From Mongoliimonas terrestris (GTDB lineage Bacteria > Pseudomonadota > Alphaproteobacteria > Rhizobiales > Pleomorphomonadaceae), in NCBI RefSeq assembly GCF_001927285.1, contig NZ_MSIG01000011.1:1-64000 (forward strand): DNA of 64,000 nucleotides. The letters are read 5' to 3'. Positions 17,190-24,804 of this stretch are shown here, piece after piece. Position numbers and translations under genes: made by a program. Numbering within the stretch: the stretch's first letter is position 1; each line of letters begins with the position of its first letter. The notes under the pieces are model-generated. The model did not search any database. It saw nothing but the letters and a program-made list of their open reading frames with translations, and was not told the DNA's origin.

Positions 17190-17762
17190 ATGAACGATGC
17201 CCCTGAAATCCTCTCCGACATGGACGACCGGATCGCCCGCCGGCTGAAGACGCTGCGCGCCGAACGCGGCTGGTCGCTGGACGATCTGGCGCGGGAGAGC
17301 GGCGTGAGCCGGGCCAGCCTGTCGCGGCTGGAAAAGGGTGAGGTGAGCCCGACGGCGAGCGTGCTCGGCCGGCTCTGCGCCGCCTACGGGCTGCCGTTGT
17401 CGCGGCTGATTCGGATGGTGGAGGACACGTTCGAGCCGGTCCTGCGGCGCGACGCCCAGCCGGTCTGGACGGACGCCTCGGTGGGCTTCCAGCGACGCTC
17501 CGTGTCGCCGCCGGCTCGCACCCTCGCCGGCGAGGTGCTGGAGTGCACCCTGGCGGCTGGCGCCCGCATCGCCTACGACCGCCCACCGCGGCCGGGGCTG
17601 GAGCACCACCTTGTCGTGCTGGATGGAAGGCTGACCGTCACGGTCGACGCGGTCGCCCACACCCTCGGGCCGGGGGACTGCCTGCGTTACCAGCTGTCCG
17701 GCCCGACCGTTTTCGAGACCGCGCCCGAAGGCGGCGCCCGCTACCACCTCTTCCTGTTGTGA
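17190..17762 (+). CDS. XRE-family regulator with cupin domain
   Basis: This 190-residue regulator has an N-terminal XRE helix-turn-helix (WSLDDLARESGVSRASLSRL, residues 28-47) and a C-terminal cupin fold (LEHHLVVLDGRLTVTVDAV, then LGPGDCLRYQLSGP). Such proteins usually repress small catabolic, polyamine or efflux genes and sense a small molecule in the cupin. It is followed after 7 bp by a GNAT acetyltransferase, an arrangement often seen for this family. The mRNA may lack a leader, because the -10 box ends ten bases before the ATG. Effector unknown. Confidence 0.9.
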   Translation: MNDAPEILSDMDDRIARRLKTLRAERGWSLDDLARESGVSRASLSRLEKGEVSPTASVLGRLCAAYGLPLSRLIRMVEDTFEPVLRRDAQPVWTDASVGFQRRSVSPPARTLAGEVLECTLAAGARIAYDRPPRPGLEHHLVVLDGRLTVTVDAVAHTLGPGDCLRYQLSGPTVFETAPEGGARYHLFLL

Positions 17763-17769
17763 GGATCGT

Positions 17770-18306
17770 ATGACTGAGCCGTCCGGTTTCACCCTCGAAC
17801 CGTTCACCGCCGAAGACCTTGCCGCCCACCTGCCGGCGCTCGGGGCGGTGTTGCACGCCTGCGTGGAGGATGGGGCGAGCGTCGGCTTCGTGCTGCCCTA
17901 CGGAATGGACGAGGCGATCGGCTTCTTCGAACGCAAGGTGCTGCCGGGGCTGGCCGCCGGCGGTCTGGTGATGCTGGTGGCGCGGATCGGCGGGCGGATC
18001 GTCGGCACGGTCCAACTCGACCACGACACCATGCCGAACCAACGGCATCGCGCCGAAGTGCGCAAGCTGCTGGTCCACCCGGACGCGCGGCGGAAGGGCG
18101 TGGCGACGGCCCTGATGCGGGCCATCGAGGCGGACGCGCGGCGGCTCGGCCGGACGCTGCTGACCCTCGACACCCGCACCGGAGACGGCGCGGAGCCGCT
18201 CTACCTCGGGCTCGGCTATGCGATCGCCGGCCGCATCCCGGACTATTGCCGGGACACGGTGAGCGAGCGCCTGGACGCCACGACGCTGATGTACAAGCGG
18301 CTCTGA
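17770..18306 (+). CDS. GNAT-family N-acetyltransferase
   Basis: This 178-residue enzyme has the GNAT acetyl-CoA binding motif (LLVHPDARRKGVATALM, near residues 98-114) and the later beta-bulge region GAEPLYLGLGYAIAGRIP. The substrate is not evident from sequence. GAGGATC lies before the ATG, 7 bp after the stop of the XRE-cupin gene, so both are probably cotranscribed and the regulator controls this enzyme. A cloverleaf-like repeat element begins 9 bp after the stop and may act as the transcript end. Confidence 0.88.
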   Translation: MTEPSGFTLEPFTAEDLAAHLPALGAVLHACVEDGASVGFVLPYGMDEAIGFFERKVLPGLAAGGLVMLVARIGGRIVGTVQLDHDTMPNQRHRAEVRKLLVHPDARRKGVATALMRAIEADARRLGRTLLTLDTRTGDGAEPLYLGLGYAIAGRIPDYCRDTVSERLDATTLMYKRL

Positions 18307-18314
18307 TCGATCGC

Positions 18315-18432
18315 CTAGAGCATTGTCCGACCAAGTTGAAAGACTTGGTCGATGAGACAATGCTCCAGGATATCGAATCTGGAGCGATTTCTTGTCGACC
18401 TGACGATTCCGTCAGGTCGGAAAGCGCTCTAG
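18315..18432. repeat. Cloverleaf-like dispersed hairpin element, copy 2
   Basis: Second copy of the 3393-3514 element, 118 bp, same orientation. Terminal CTAGAGC/GCTCTAG and three internal hairpins are kept. Four bases (TCAT) are missing from the left arm of the first stem. In the third stem the arms read CGACCTGACG and CGTCAGGTCG, where copy 1 has CGACCTGATG and CATCAGGTCG: a paired change that keeps the base pair. It starts 9 bp after a stop codon and lies between convergent genes. Confidence 0.88.
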
Positions 18433-18457
18433 GCGCGGCGGGCGACGGTGGGCGGCT

Positions 18458-19324
18458 TCAGGACAGGCCGTAGCCCATCCGCACCATGAAGGCCCGCAGC
18501 GCCTGCGGGAGGGGCAGGATGCGGACGGCGCTCTCCGGGCAGATCTCCGCCTCCACGGCGCAGGCCTCGACGCCCTCGTCGGTGGTCGGATCGTAGGCCG
18601 CCTCGAAGGCGGCCCAGGCGGCGGCGCCTTCGCCGACCCGGGTCTTGGCGGCGATCCAGCCAGCCCAGAAGCCCGGCCCGCGCTCGCCGCCATAGTCGAC
18701 CAGCCGCTGTTCCATCTCGGCGAGCCACGCCCGGTGGCGGGGTAGGAAGCGCGGCTCGGCGGTGACGTCGGCCACGGCGCCGTTCCGGAGCGCCAGGATC
18801 TTCAGCGGGGCCTCGCTGCAGGCGTAGCAGTCGAAGGCGTAGAGGAAGGCATTGTCGACGGAGACGAGTTCGGCCACGCCGTCGCCGTCCGCGTCCTCGA
18901 TCATCTCCGGTCCGCCGCCGTCCCACTGGCCGAACGAGACGGCGGTCCAGTTGCCCGCGGCGGTGAGGTGGAGGGCCTCCACGGCGGTACAGCAGTGCGC
19001 GCCGCCGGTGTAGCTCGTCAGCACCACCTCCGGGCCCGGCGCTGCGGGGTCCATCTCCACGATCTCGGCGGTGCCTTGCGGGTTGTCGAAGCCGGACGGC
19101 CGGCCGGCGACCGTGAGGGTGGCAGTGCCTGGACCGGTGACGGTGAGCACCGGCACGGCGACCCGGAGACCATCGATGAGCCGCGGGACCATCTCCAGCC
19201 GGATCGCAATCCCGTCCGCCCGGGCTTCGGCGACGGGGCGTCCCTCCTCCAGGGCGATGCGCGGACCCGCGACGGCACCGCAGGTGCCCGCGAGGAGGAG
19301 AAGGAGGGCGGCGAGGCAGCGCAT
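18458..19324 (-). CDS. Exported protein of unknown function
   Basis: This 288-residue protein has a signal peptide (MRCLAALLLLLAGTCGAVAG). The mature part contains paired cysteines (AHCCTA, FDCYACSE, EACAVEAEIC) that could form disulphides, and an acidic EDADGDGVAELVSVDN stretch resembling an FG-GAP or calcium-binding loop. This suggests a periplasmic protein with a repeat-propeller-like part. I do not recognise a family with a known job. The start at 19324 was chosen for the signal peptide, although the frame is open to 20095. Confidence 0.68.
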   Translation of the reverse strand: MRCLAALLLLLAGTCGAVAGPRIALEEGRPVAEARADGIAIRLEMVPRLIDGLRVAVPVLTVTGPGTATLTVAGRPSGFDNPQGTAEIVEMDPAAPGPEVVLTSYTGGAHCCTAVEALHLTAAGNWTAVSFGQWDGGGPEMIEDADGDGVAELVSVDNAFLYAFDCYACSEAPLKILALRNGAVADVTAEPRFLPRHRAWLAEMEQRLVDYGGERGPGFWAGWIAAKTRVGEGAAAWAAFEAAYDPTTDEGVEACAVEAEICPESAVRILPLPQALRAFMVRMGYGLS

Positions 19325-19471
19325 GGCGCGGATGTCCGATCGACGGGGAAGCCGCCATGATAGGTGATTCGGACCCCGCGCTTGACGGAAATCAAGGCGC
19401 CCGGCCGGAGCGTGGACGTATGCAGGAAGGGCCAAGAGCACGCACGTGCCGCACGACCGAGGAGATGCCCG

Positions 19472-19861
19472 ATGAACGCTGCACACCGCCACCTGACGCG
19501 CATCCGCCTGGAACTGGCCCGCACCAAAGGCTTCCCGGAGGGCAGCGCGGCCCACGGCTACGCGTTCGTCGCGCCCCTCGACGCCGACGGCAAGCTGGAT
19601 GCCGTCGCCTGGAAGAGCGTGCGCGACCGCTGCCGCGTGCACCGCTTCTGGGGTGCGGACGACGAGGACATCGGCCATCTGGTGCGGCGTCCGGGCGGCA
19701 GCTGGGCCTTCCACTATGACGTGGACGGCGACGAGGACGACGAGGCCGGCTACCGGCTGGGCGACCATCGGTTCGCCATCGGGGAGTATGTCTCGGTTCG
19801 CGACGAGGACGGCGACCTCCATACGTTCCGGGTCGTCAGCACCGAAGCGGTCATGATCTAG
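19472..19861 (+). CDS. Small acidic protein of unknown function
   Basis: This 129-residue protein starts at an ATG preceded by GAGGAGAT at good spacing; the upstream part of the frame was dropped for that reason. It is rich in aspartate and glutamate (DVDGDEDDEAGYRLGDHR) and tryptophan, has no signal peptide or membrane segment, and ends with a beta-rich EYVSVRDEDGDLHTFRVVS. It looks like a conserved cytoplasmic protein, but I cannot name a family or role. It stands alone before the ABC transporter cluster. Confidence 0.7.
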   Translation: MNAAHRHLTRIRLELARTKGFPEGSAAHGYAFVAPLDADGKLDAVAWKSVRDRCRVHRFWGADDEDIGHLVRRPGGSWAFHYDVDGDEDDEAGYRLGDHRFAIGEYVSVRDEDGDLHTFRVVSTEAVMI

Positions 19862-20000
19862 GCAAAAGCCTATGAAATAGGCGGGCGTACACGCGCTGCG
19901 GCCATCTGCCGGGACGAAACATGGCGGAGGGCGGCATCCGTCGAACTGGCATGCGTCTTGTAAACCTCCCGACCCGACAGGACAGGTGGGAGCAGGCGTG

Positions 20001-21035
20001 ATGCTGGGAATGGTTGTAAGGACGGTCGGCGCGACGCTGGTGGGCGCACTCACTGGCGCTCTCTTGGCGGCCATGCCCGCCATGGCGGCGGGCACGCCGG
20101 TGAAACTGACCCTCGACTGGAAGTTCGAAGGCCCGGCCGCGCCCTTCCTGGTGGCCCTGGAGAAGGGCTACTACGCGGCCGAGGGCCTCGACGTGACCAT
20201 CGACACTGGGGCCGGCTCCACCGAGGCGCTGCCGCGCGTCGCCACCGGCGCCTACCAGTTCGGTTTCGGCGACATCAACTCGCTGATGAAGTTCCGCGAC
20301 CAGAACCCCGGCCTCGACGTGAAGGCCGTGATGATGATGTACGACGTGCCGCCGTTCGCGATCGTCGGCCGCAAGAGCCAGGGCGTCAGCACCTGGCAGG
20401 ACCTGGCCGGCAAGAAGCTCGGCGCCCCGCCGCCGGACGGCGCCTTCGCCCAGTGGCCGGCCTTCACCAAGGTGAACGGCATCGACCCGGCGAGCGTCAC
20501 CATCGAGAGCATCGGCTTCCCCGTGCGCGAGCCCATGCTGGCCCAGGGCGCCGTGGACGCGGTGTTCGGCTTCTCCTTCTCCGTCGTCCTGAACCTCAAG
20601 GCCGCCGGCGTGCCGGAGGACGACATCTCGGTCATCCTGATGTCGAAGAACGGCCTCGACCTCTACGGCAACGCGGTGCTGGTGAACCCGGACTTCGCCA
20701 AGGCCAATCCGGAGCTGGTGAAGGGCTTCGTCAAGGCCACCATCAAGGGCGTGCAGGACACTGTCGCCGACCCGGAGGCGGCCGTGAAGACGGTGCTCGC
20801 CCGCAACGACGTGGCCAAGGAGGAGGTGGAACTCGCCCGCCTGAAGCTCGCCATCGCGGACAACATCAAGACCGAGGCCGTGGTGGCCAACGGCTTCGGC
20901 GACGTGGACATGGCGCGCTTTGCCAAGTCGGTGGAGCAGCTGGGCTTCGCCTACACCTTCGCCACCCCGGTTAAGCCGGAGGACGTGTTCGACCCGTCCT
21001 TCCTGCCCCCGAAGGAAGAGCGGATGCTGCCGTAA
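20001..21035 (+). CDS. NitT/TauT-type ABC importer, substrate-binding protein
   Basis: This 344-residue exported protein belongs to the NMT1/THI5-like binding proteins (nitrate, sulfonate, taurine, thiamine-precursor group). It has a signal peptide (residues about 1-30, ending AMPAMAAG) and the typical LDWKFEGPAAPFLVALEKGY and GLDVTIDTGAGSTEALPRV. It is the first gene of a binding protein-ATPase-permease set. The ligand is not evident: no sulfonate, taurine or thiamine enzyme genes are adjacent and no TPP riboswitch was seen upstream. A GTG at 19986 is an alternative start; ATG 20001 has a GTGGGAG site. Confidence 0.88.
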   Translation: MLGMVVRTVGATLVGALTGALLAAMPAMAAGTPVKLTLDWKFEGPAAPFLVALEKGYYAAEGLDVTIDTGAGSTEALPRVATGAYQFGFGDINSLMKFRDQNPGLDVKAVMMMYDVPPFAIVGRKSQGVSTWQDLAGKKLGAPPPDGAFAQWPAFTKVNGIDPASVTIESIGFPVREPMLAQGAVDAVFGFSFSVVLNLKAAGVPEDDISVILMSKNGLDLYGNAVLVNPDFAKANPELVKGFVKATIKGVQDTVADPEAAVKTVLARNDVAKEEVELARLKLAIADNIKTEAVVANGFGDVDMARFAKSVEQLGFAYTFATPVKPEDVFDPSFLPPKEERMLP

Positions 21036-21202
21036 GGACGACGCGCCGTGGACCGGGCGCGCCTCGCGGGCGTCCCCCCGATCCGCGGCCGGTTCCGTCC
21101 GTGGGGCGCCGGATCGGCTCCCGCTGGCCGGGTGGAGGCAAGGGTGCCGCCTTCCCGCTCTCTCGTGCATTCCCGTGCTCGCGCCCAGAGGGTCGCCTCT
21201 CC

Positions 21203-21991
21203 ATGTCGGTTCCCATCACGCTTGCCGATGTCTCGCACCGCTACGGCGGGGCGAGCGGCACCCTGGCGCTCGACGGCTGCTCGATCTCGGTCCGGCCGGG
21301 CGAGTTCGCCGCGGTGGTCGGGCCGTCCGGCTGCGGCAAGTCCACCCTCATGAAGCTGGCGACCGGCCTCCAGTTTCCGTTCAAGGGAACTGTGACGGTG
21401 GCGGGGTCGCGGGTGGAAAAGCCGGTGACCATGGCCGGCATGGCCTTCCAGAACCCCACCATGCTGCCCTGGCGGACGACGCTGGAGAACGTGCTCCTGC
21501 CGCTGGAGATCGTGCGGCCGCACCGGCAGCGCTTCCGCGCCGAGAAGGCGGCGTTCGCCGCCAAGGCGGAGGAGCTCTTGTCCGTGGTGGGCCTGAAGGG
21601 CTTCGGCGCCAAGTTCCCCTGGCAGCTCTCCGGCGGCATGCAGCAGCGGGCGAGCCTTTGCCGCGCGCTGATCCACGAGCCGGAACTCCTGATGCTGGAC
21701 GAGCCGTTCGGCGCTCTCGATGCCTTCACCCGCGAGGAGCTCTGGTGCGTGATCCGCGACCTGCAGCAGGCGCGGAAGTTCACCGTGGTGCTCGTCACCC
21801 ATGACCTTCGCGAGGCGGTCTTCCTCGCCGACCGCATCTTCGTGATGAGCGCCCGGCCCGGGCGGATCCTCGCCGAGCGGACCGTGAGCTTTCCGCGTCC
21901 GCGCGACATCGGGATCACCTACACGCCGGAGTTCATGGCCGTGGTTCAGGAGCTGCGCGGCCATATCAGCGAAGCGAGGGCCGCCGCATGA
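21203..21991 (+). CDS. NitT/TauT-type ABC importer, ATPase subunit
   Basis: This 262-residue ATPase shows Walker A GPSGCGKST, Q-loop AFQNPTMLPWRTT, signature LSGGMQQRASLCRAL, Walker B LLMLDEPFGALD and the H-loop VTHD. The MLPW after the Q-loop is characteristic of the SsuB/TauB/NrtD group. The ATG at 21203 was chosen because similarity begins at SVPITLADVSHRYGG. It lies 168 bp after the binding-protein gene, and its stop overlaps the permease start (ATGA). It powers import through the permease next to it. Confidence 0.95.
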   Translation: MSVPITLADVSHRYGGASGTLALDGCSISVRPGEFAAVVGPSGCGKSTLMKLATGLQFPFKGTVTVAGSRVEKPVTMAGMAFQNPTMLPWRTTLENVLLPLEIVRPHRQRFRAEKAAFAAKAEELLSVVGLKGFGAKFPWQLSGGMQQRASLCRALIHEPELLMLDEPFGALDAFTREELWCVIRDLQQARKFTVVLVTHDLREAVFLADRIFVMSARPGRILAERTVSFPRPRDIGITYTPEFMAVVQELRGHISEARAAA

Positions 21992-22767
21992 CCACCGCGG
22001 CCGCGCGCATCGACTGGATCCGCCTGTCGCCCTGGCTCTACACCATCGGCCTCTTCGTCCTGTGGGAGGCCGCCGTGCTGGTGCTCGGCCTGCCGCCCTT
22101 CATCCTGCCGGCGCCGACCACCATCGTGGCCGCCATGGTGGAGTTCTGGCCGGCCATCTGGAAGAACGGCCTGCAGACCCTCTTCACCACGCTGCTCGGC
22201 TTCGCCTTCGCGGTCGTCGGCGGTCTCGCGCTCGGCCTCCTGGTCGGATGGTCGCGCACCATCTACGCCGGTCTCCACCCGCTGATGATCGGCTTCAACT
22301 CCATCCCCAAGGTGGCGGTGGTGCCCATCCTGGTGCTGTGGTTCGGCATCGGCACCGTGCCGGCGGTGATCACCGCCTTCCTGATCAGCTTCTTCCCCGT
22401 GGTGGTGAATGTCGCCACCGGGCTTGCCACCATCGAGCCGGAAACCGAGGACGTCCTGAAGGCGCTCGGCGCGTCCAAGATGGACATCATGCTGAAGGTC
22501 GGCATCCCGCGGGCGCTGCCCTACTTCTTCGGCTCCCTGAAGGTCGCCATCACGCTCGCCTTCGTGGGCTCGGTCATCGCCGAGACGGTGGCGGCCAACA
22601 GTGGCGTCGGCCACATGATGCTGACGGCGCAGAGCAACTTCCAGGTGCCGCTGGTGTTCGCCGGTCTCGTCACCCTGGCGGTGGAGGGCATCGTCGCCTA
22701 TGCGCTGATGGCCTGGGTGGAGAAGCGCATGACCGGCTGGGCCCATCGCTCCGGCTTTGCCCAATAA
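21988..22767 (+). CDS. NitT/TauT-type ABC importer, permease subunit
   Basis: This 259-residue membrane protein has about six hydrophobic segments and the ATPase-contact EAA loop (EDVLKALGASKMDIMLKVGIPRALP, read in parts around residues 152-175). It matches the SsuC/TauC permease type. Translation is coupled to the ATPase gene by an ATGA overlap. The operon seems to end here; the gap to the chemoreceptor gene (22768-22980) carries no gene. Confidence 0.94.
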   Translation: MTTAAARIDWIRLSPWLYTIGLFVLWEAAVLVLGLPPFILPAPTTIVAAMVEFWPAIWKNGLQTLFTTLLGFAFAVVGGLALGLLVGWSRTIYAGLHPLMIGFNSIPKVAVVPILVLWFGIGTVPAVITAFLISFFPVVVNVATGLATIEPETEDVLKALGASKMDIMLKVGIPRALPYFFGSLKVAITLAFVGSVIAETVAANSGVGHMMLTAQSNFQVPLVFAGLVTLAVEGIVAYALMAWVEKRMTGWAHRSGFAQ

Positions 22768-22879
22768 GCAAAGCTGATAGGTGAAGACCATCATCCGGCA
22801 TTCTGATGCGCTTATGGCGGGCGTACGGATAAATCCGGAGCGGTCAAACCCGCTGGCCGTCGCAAACAGTCAGACCGCA

Positions 22880-22908
22880 TTCAGATTTAGAAGTTTGTTT
22901 AATACTAT
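22880..22908 (+). promoter_or_regulatory. Weak promoter candidate for the chemoreceptor gene
   Basis: TTCAGA (22880-22885) and TACTAT (22903-22908) are separated by 17 bp in an unusually AT-rich stretch about 75 bp before the start codon. The match to the consensus is four of six in each box, so this is only a candidate. Confidence 0.28.
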
Positions 22909-22980
22909 ACCTTGAACACTGTCTCCCATGAGCGGCCGAACGGCGACCAAGGCGCTACGGCAAACCATCGGGGGACTGGA

Positions 22981-24657
22981 ATGAACGTCAGGTTCGGCAT
23001 TGCGGCGCGCTTCATGGCGCTCGGCGGCCTTTCCATCGTGGCGATCGTCGTGCTTGCGACGATGGCGCTGTTCGAGGAGCAGGCGGACCACTGGACCGCC
23101 AAGCAGGAATTGCTCAAGGGCTATGTGGAAAGCGCCGCCTCGACCATCGGCCACTATGCCGAGGAGGCGGCCAGCGGTCGCATGACCGAGGCGGACGCCA
23201 AGGCAAGGGCGATGGAGGCGATCCGCATCATCCGCTACGGCAACGGCGACTATCTGTGGATCAACGACAAGGATGCTCGGATGGTGATGCATCCGATCAA
23301 GCCGGAGCTCGACGGCCAGATGGTCGACCAGATGAAAGACCCTGACGGCGTCTTCATCTTCCGGGAGTTCGTCACGGCCGCCGCCGCGGGCGGCGGCTTC
23401 GTCAGCTATCAATGGCCAAGACCCGGTGACGACGCGCCGGTGCCCAAGCTGTCCTATGTGGAAGGCGTGCCGGGCTGGGGCTGGATCGTGGGTACGGGCA
23501 TCTATGTGGACGACGTGGTGGCGGCGAACACGGCCATCTTCTGGCGGACGGTCCTCACCACGACCATGGTTGCCATCGGTCTCACGGTGATTTCCGTGCC
23601 GTTGATCCGTTCGGTAACCGGTCCGCTGAGCCGCCTTTCCGAGACCATGAAGGGATTGTCCGACGGTCGCATGGTCGAGGTGCCCTTCATCGGCCGCGCC
23701 GACGAGTTCGGCGACATGGCGCAGACGCTGTCGGTGTTTCGCGACACCATCGTCCGCCGGGCGGAACTGGAAGCGGAGAATCGTCGGGCCGCGGATGCGG
23801 TGGAGCGGCGGGCCGAGGTGGTGTCACGGCTCGTGGACGGTTTCCGCGCATCGTCGGAGACTCTCTTCCGCGACATGTCGTCGGAGATGACGCGCTTCTC
23901 CGGCCTCGCCGAAGGGGTGACCGCCGTCGCCGAGAAGACCGACGCGATCGCCGGCCACACCGCGGAGGCGGTCGACCACGCCGCGCGCAACGTCACGTCC
24001 GTCGCATCGGCGGCCGAGGAACTGACCGCCTCGATCGGCGAGATCGCCGCCCAGGTCGACCGGTCGACGGCCGTGATCGGCGAGGCGACCGAGAGCGCGC
24101 GGGTGAGCAACGAGAAGGTGGGCGAACTCGCCCGCGCCGCCGAGCGGATCGGCGAGGTGGTGGAACTCATCAACACCATCGCGGCGCAGACCAACCTGCT
24201 CGCGCTCAACGCCACCATCGAGGCCGCACGGGCCGGGGAGGCCGGCAAGGGGTTCGCGGTGGTGGCCGCCGAGGTGAAGTCGCTCGCCGCCCAGACCGCC
24301 AAGGCGACCGACGAGATCGCCAGTCAGGTGAGCGCCATCCAGTCCTCCACCCAGTCCACGGTGGAGAGCATCCGCGGCATCACGGCCACCATGGAGAGCG
24401 TGAACGCCTACACGTCGGCCATCGCGTCGGCCGTGGAGGAGCAGGGCGCCGCGACCGGCGAGATCAGCCGCAACATCGGCAACGCCTCGACCGGCACCGA
24501 CAAGGCCCGCAAGACCATGGCGGGCGTGACCGCCCAGGTGGCGGAAGCACGGCGGGCGGCCGGCGACATGCGGCAGGCGGCCGGCACGGTGGCCGACCGC
24601 GCGGCGGACCTCAACCGCAACGTCACCGCCTTCCTGAGCGCCGTCGCCCGAGCCTGA
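22981..24657 (+). CDS. Methyl-accepting chemotaxis protein, sCache sensor
   Basis: This 558-residue receptor has a first membrane helix (about residues 8-30), a periplasmic single-Cache domain (GNGDYLWINDKDARMVMHP, GWGWIVGTGIYVDD), a second helix (about residues 185-210), a HAMP segment, and a cytoplasmic signalling domain with the hairpin tip INTIAAQTNLLALNATIEAA. It should bind a small ligand outside and control the CheA kinase inside. ATG 22981 was preferred over 22912 because a GGGGGACTGGA site precedes it. No che cluster is adjacent; a cheY-cheZ pair lies 28 kb away. A strong terminator follows. Confidence 0.94.
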   Translation: MNVRFGIAARFMALGGLSIVAIVVLATMALFEEQADHWTAKQELLKGYVESAASTIGHYAEEAASGRMTEADAKARAMEAIRIIRYGNGDYLWINDKDARMVMHPIKPELDGQMVDQMKDPDGVFIFREFVTAAAAGGGFVSYQWPRPGDDAPVPKLSYVEGVPGWGWIVGTGIYVDDVVAANTAIFWRTVLTTTMVAIGLTVISVPLIRSVTGPLSRLSETMKGLSDGRMVEVPFIGRADEFGDMAQTLSVFRDTIVRRAELEAENRRAADAVERRAEVVSRLVDGFRASSETLFRDMSSEMTRFSGLAEGVTAVAEKTDAIAGHTAEAVDHAARNVTSVASAAEELTASIGEIAAQVDRSTAVIGEATESARVSNEKVGELARAAERIGEVVELINTIAAQTNLLALNATIEAARAGEAGKGFAVVAAEVKSLAAQTAKATDEIASQVSAIQSSTQSTVESIRGITATMESVNAYTSAIASAVEEQGAATGEISRNIGNASTGTDKARKTMAGVTAQVAEARRAAGDMRQAAGTVADRAADLNRNVTAFLSAVARA

Positions 24658-24708
24658 CCGGGCCGTCCGGGCGGCGCGGGTCAAGCCGCCGGCGGGACGT
24701 GACACACG

Positions 24709-24757
24709 ACGGGCGCGTCGCCGGACCGGTGCCGGCGACGCGCCCGTTTCCGTTTCC
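24709..24757 (+). terminator. Rho-independent terminator after the chemoreceptor gene
   Basis: A perfect 16-bp stem (24709-24724 with 24732-24747) with a 7-base loop is followed by TTCCGTTTCC. It ends the chemoreceptor transcript and lies just before the convergent pat gene. Confidence 0.75.
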
Positions 24758-24804
24758 GCCCGCCGGGCGACCCAATGATTGAGCCCGCCGGGCGGCTTGG
24801 GGCT

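Noticed and set aside
19862..20000. TPP riboswitch before the ABC importer
   Set aside because: The conserved thi-box (CTGAGA and partner) is not there.
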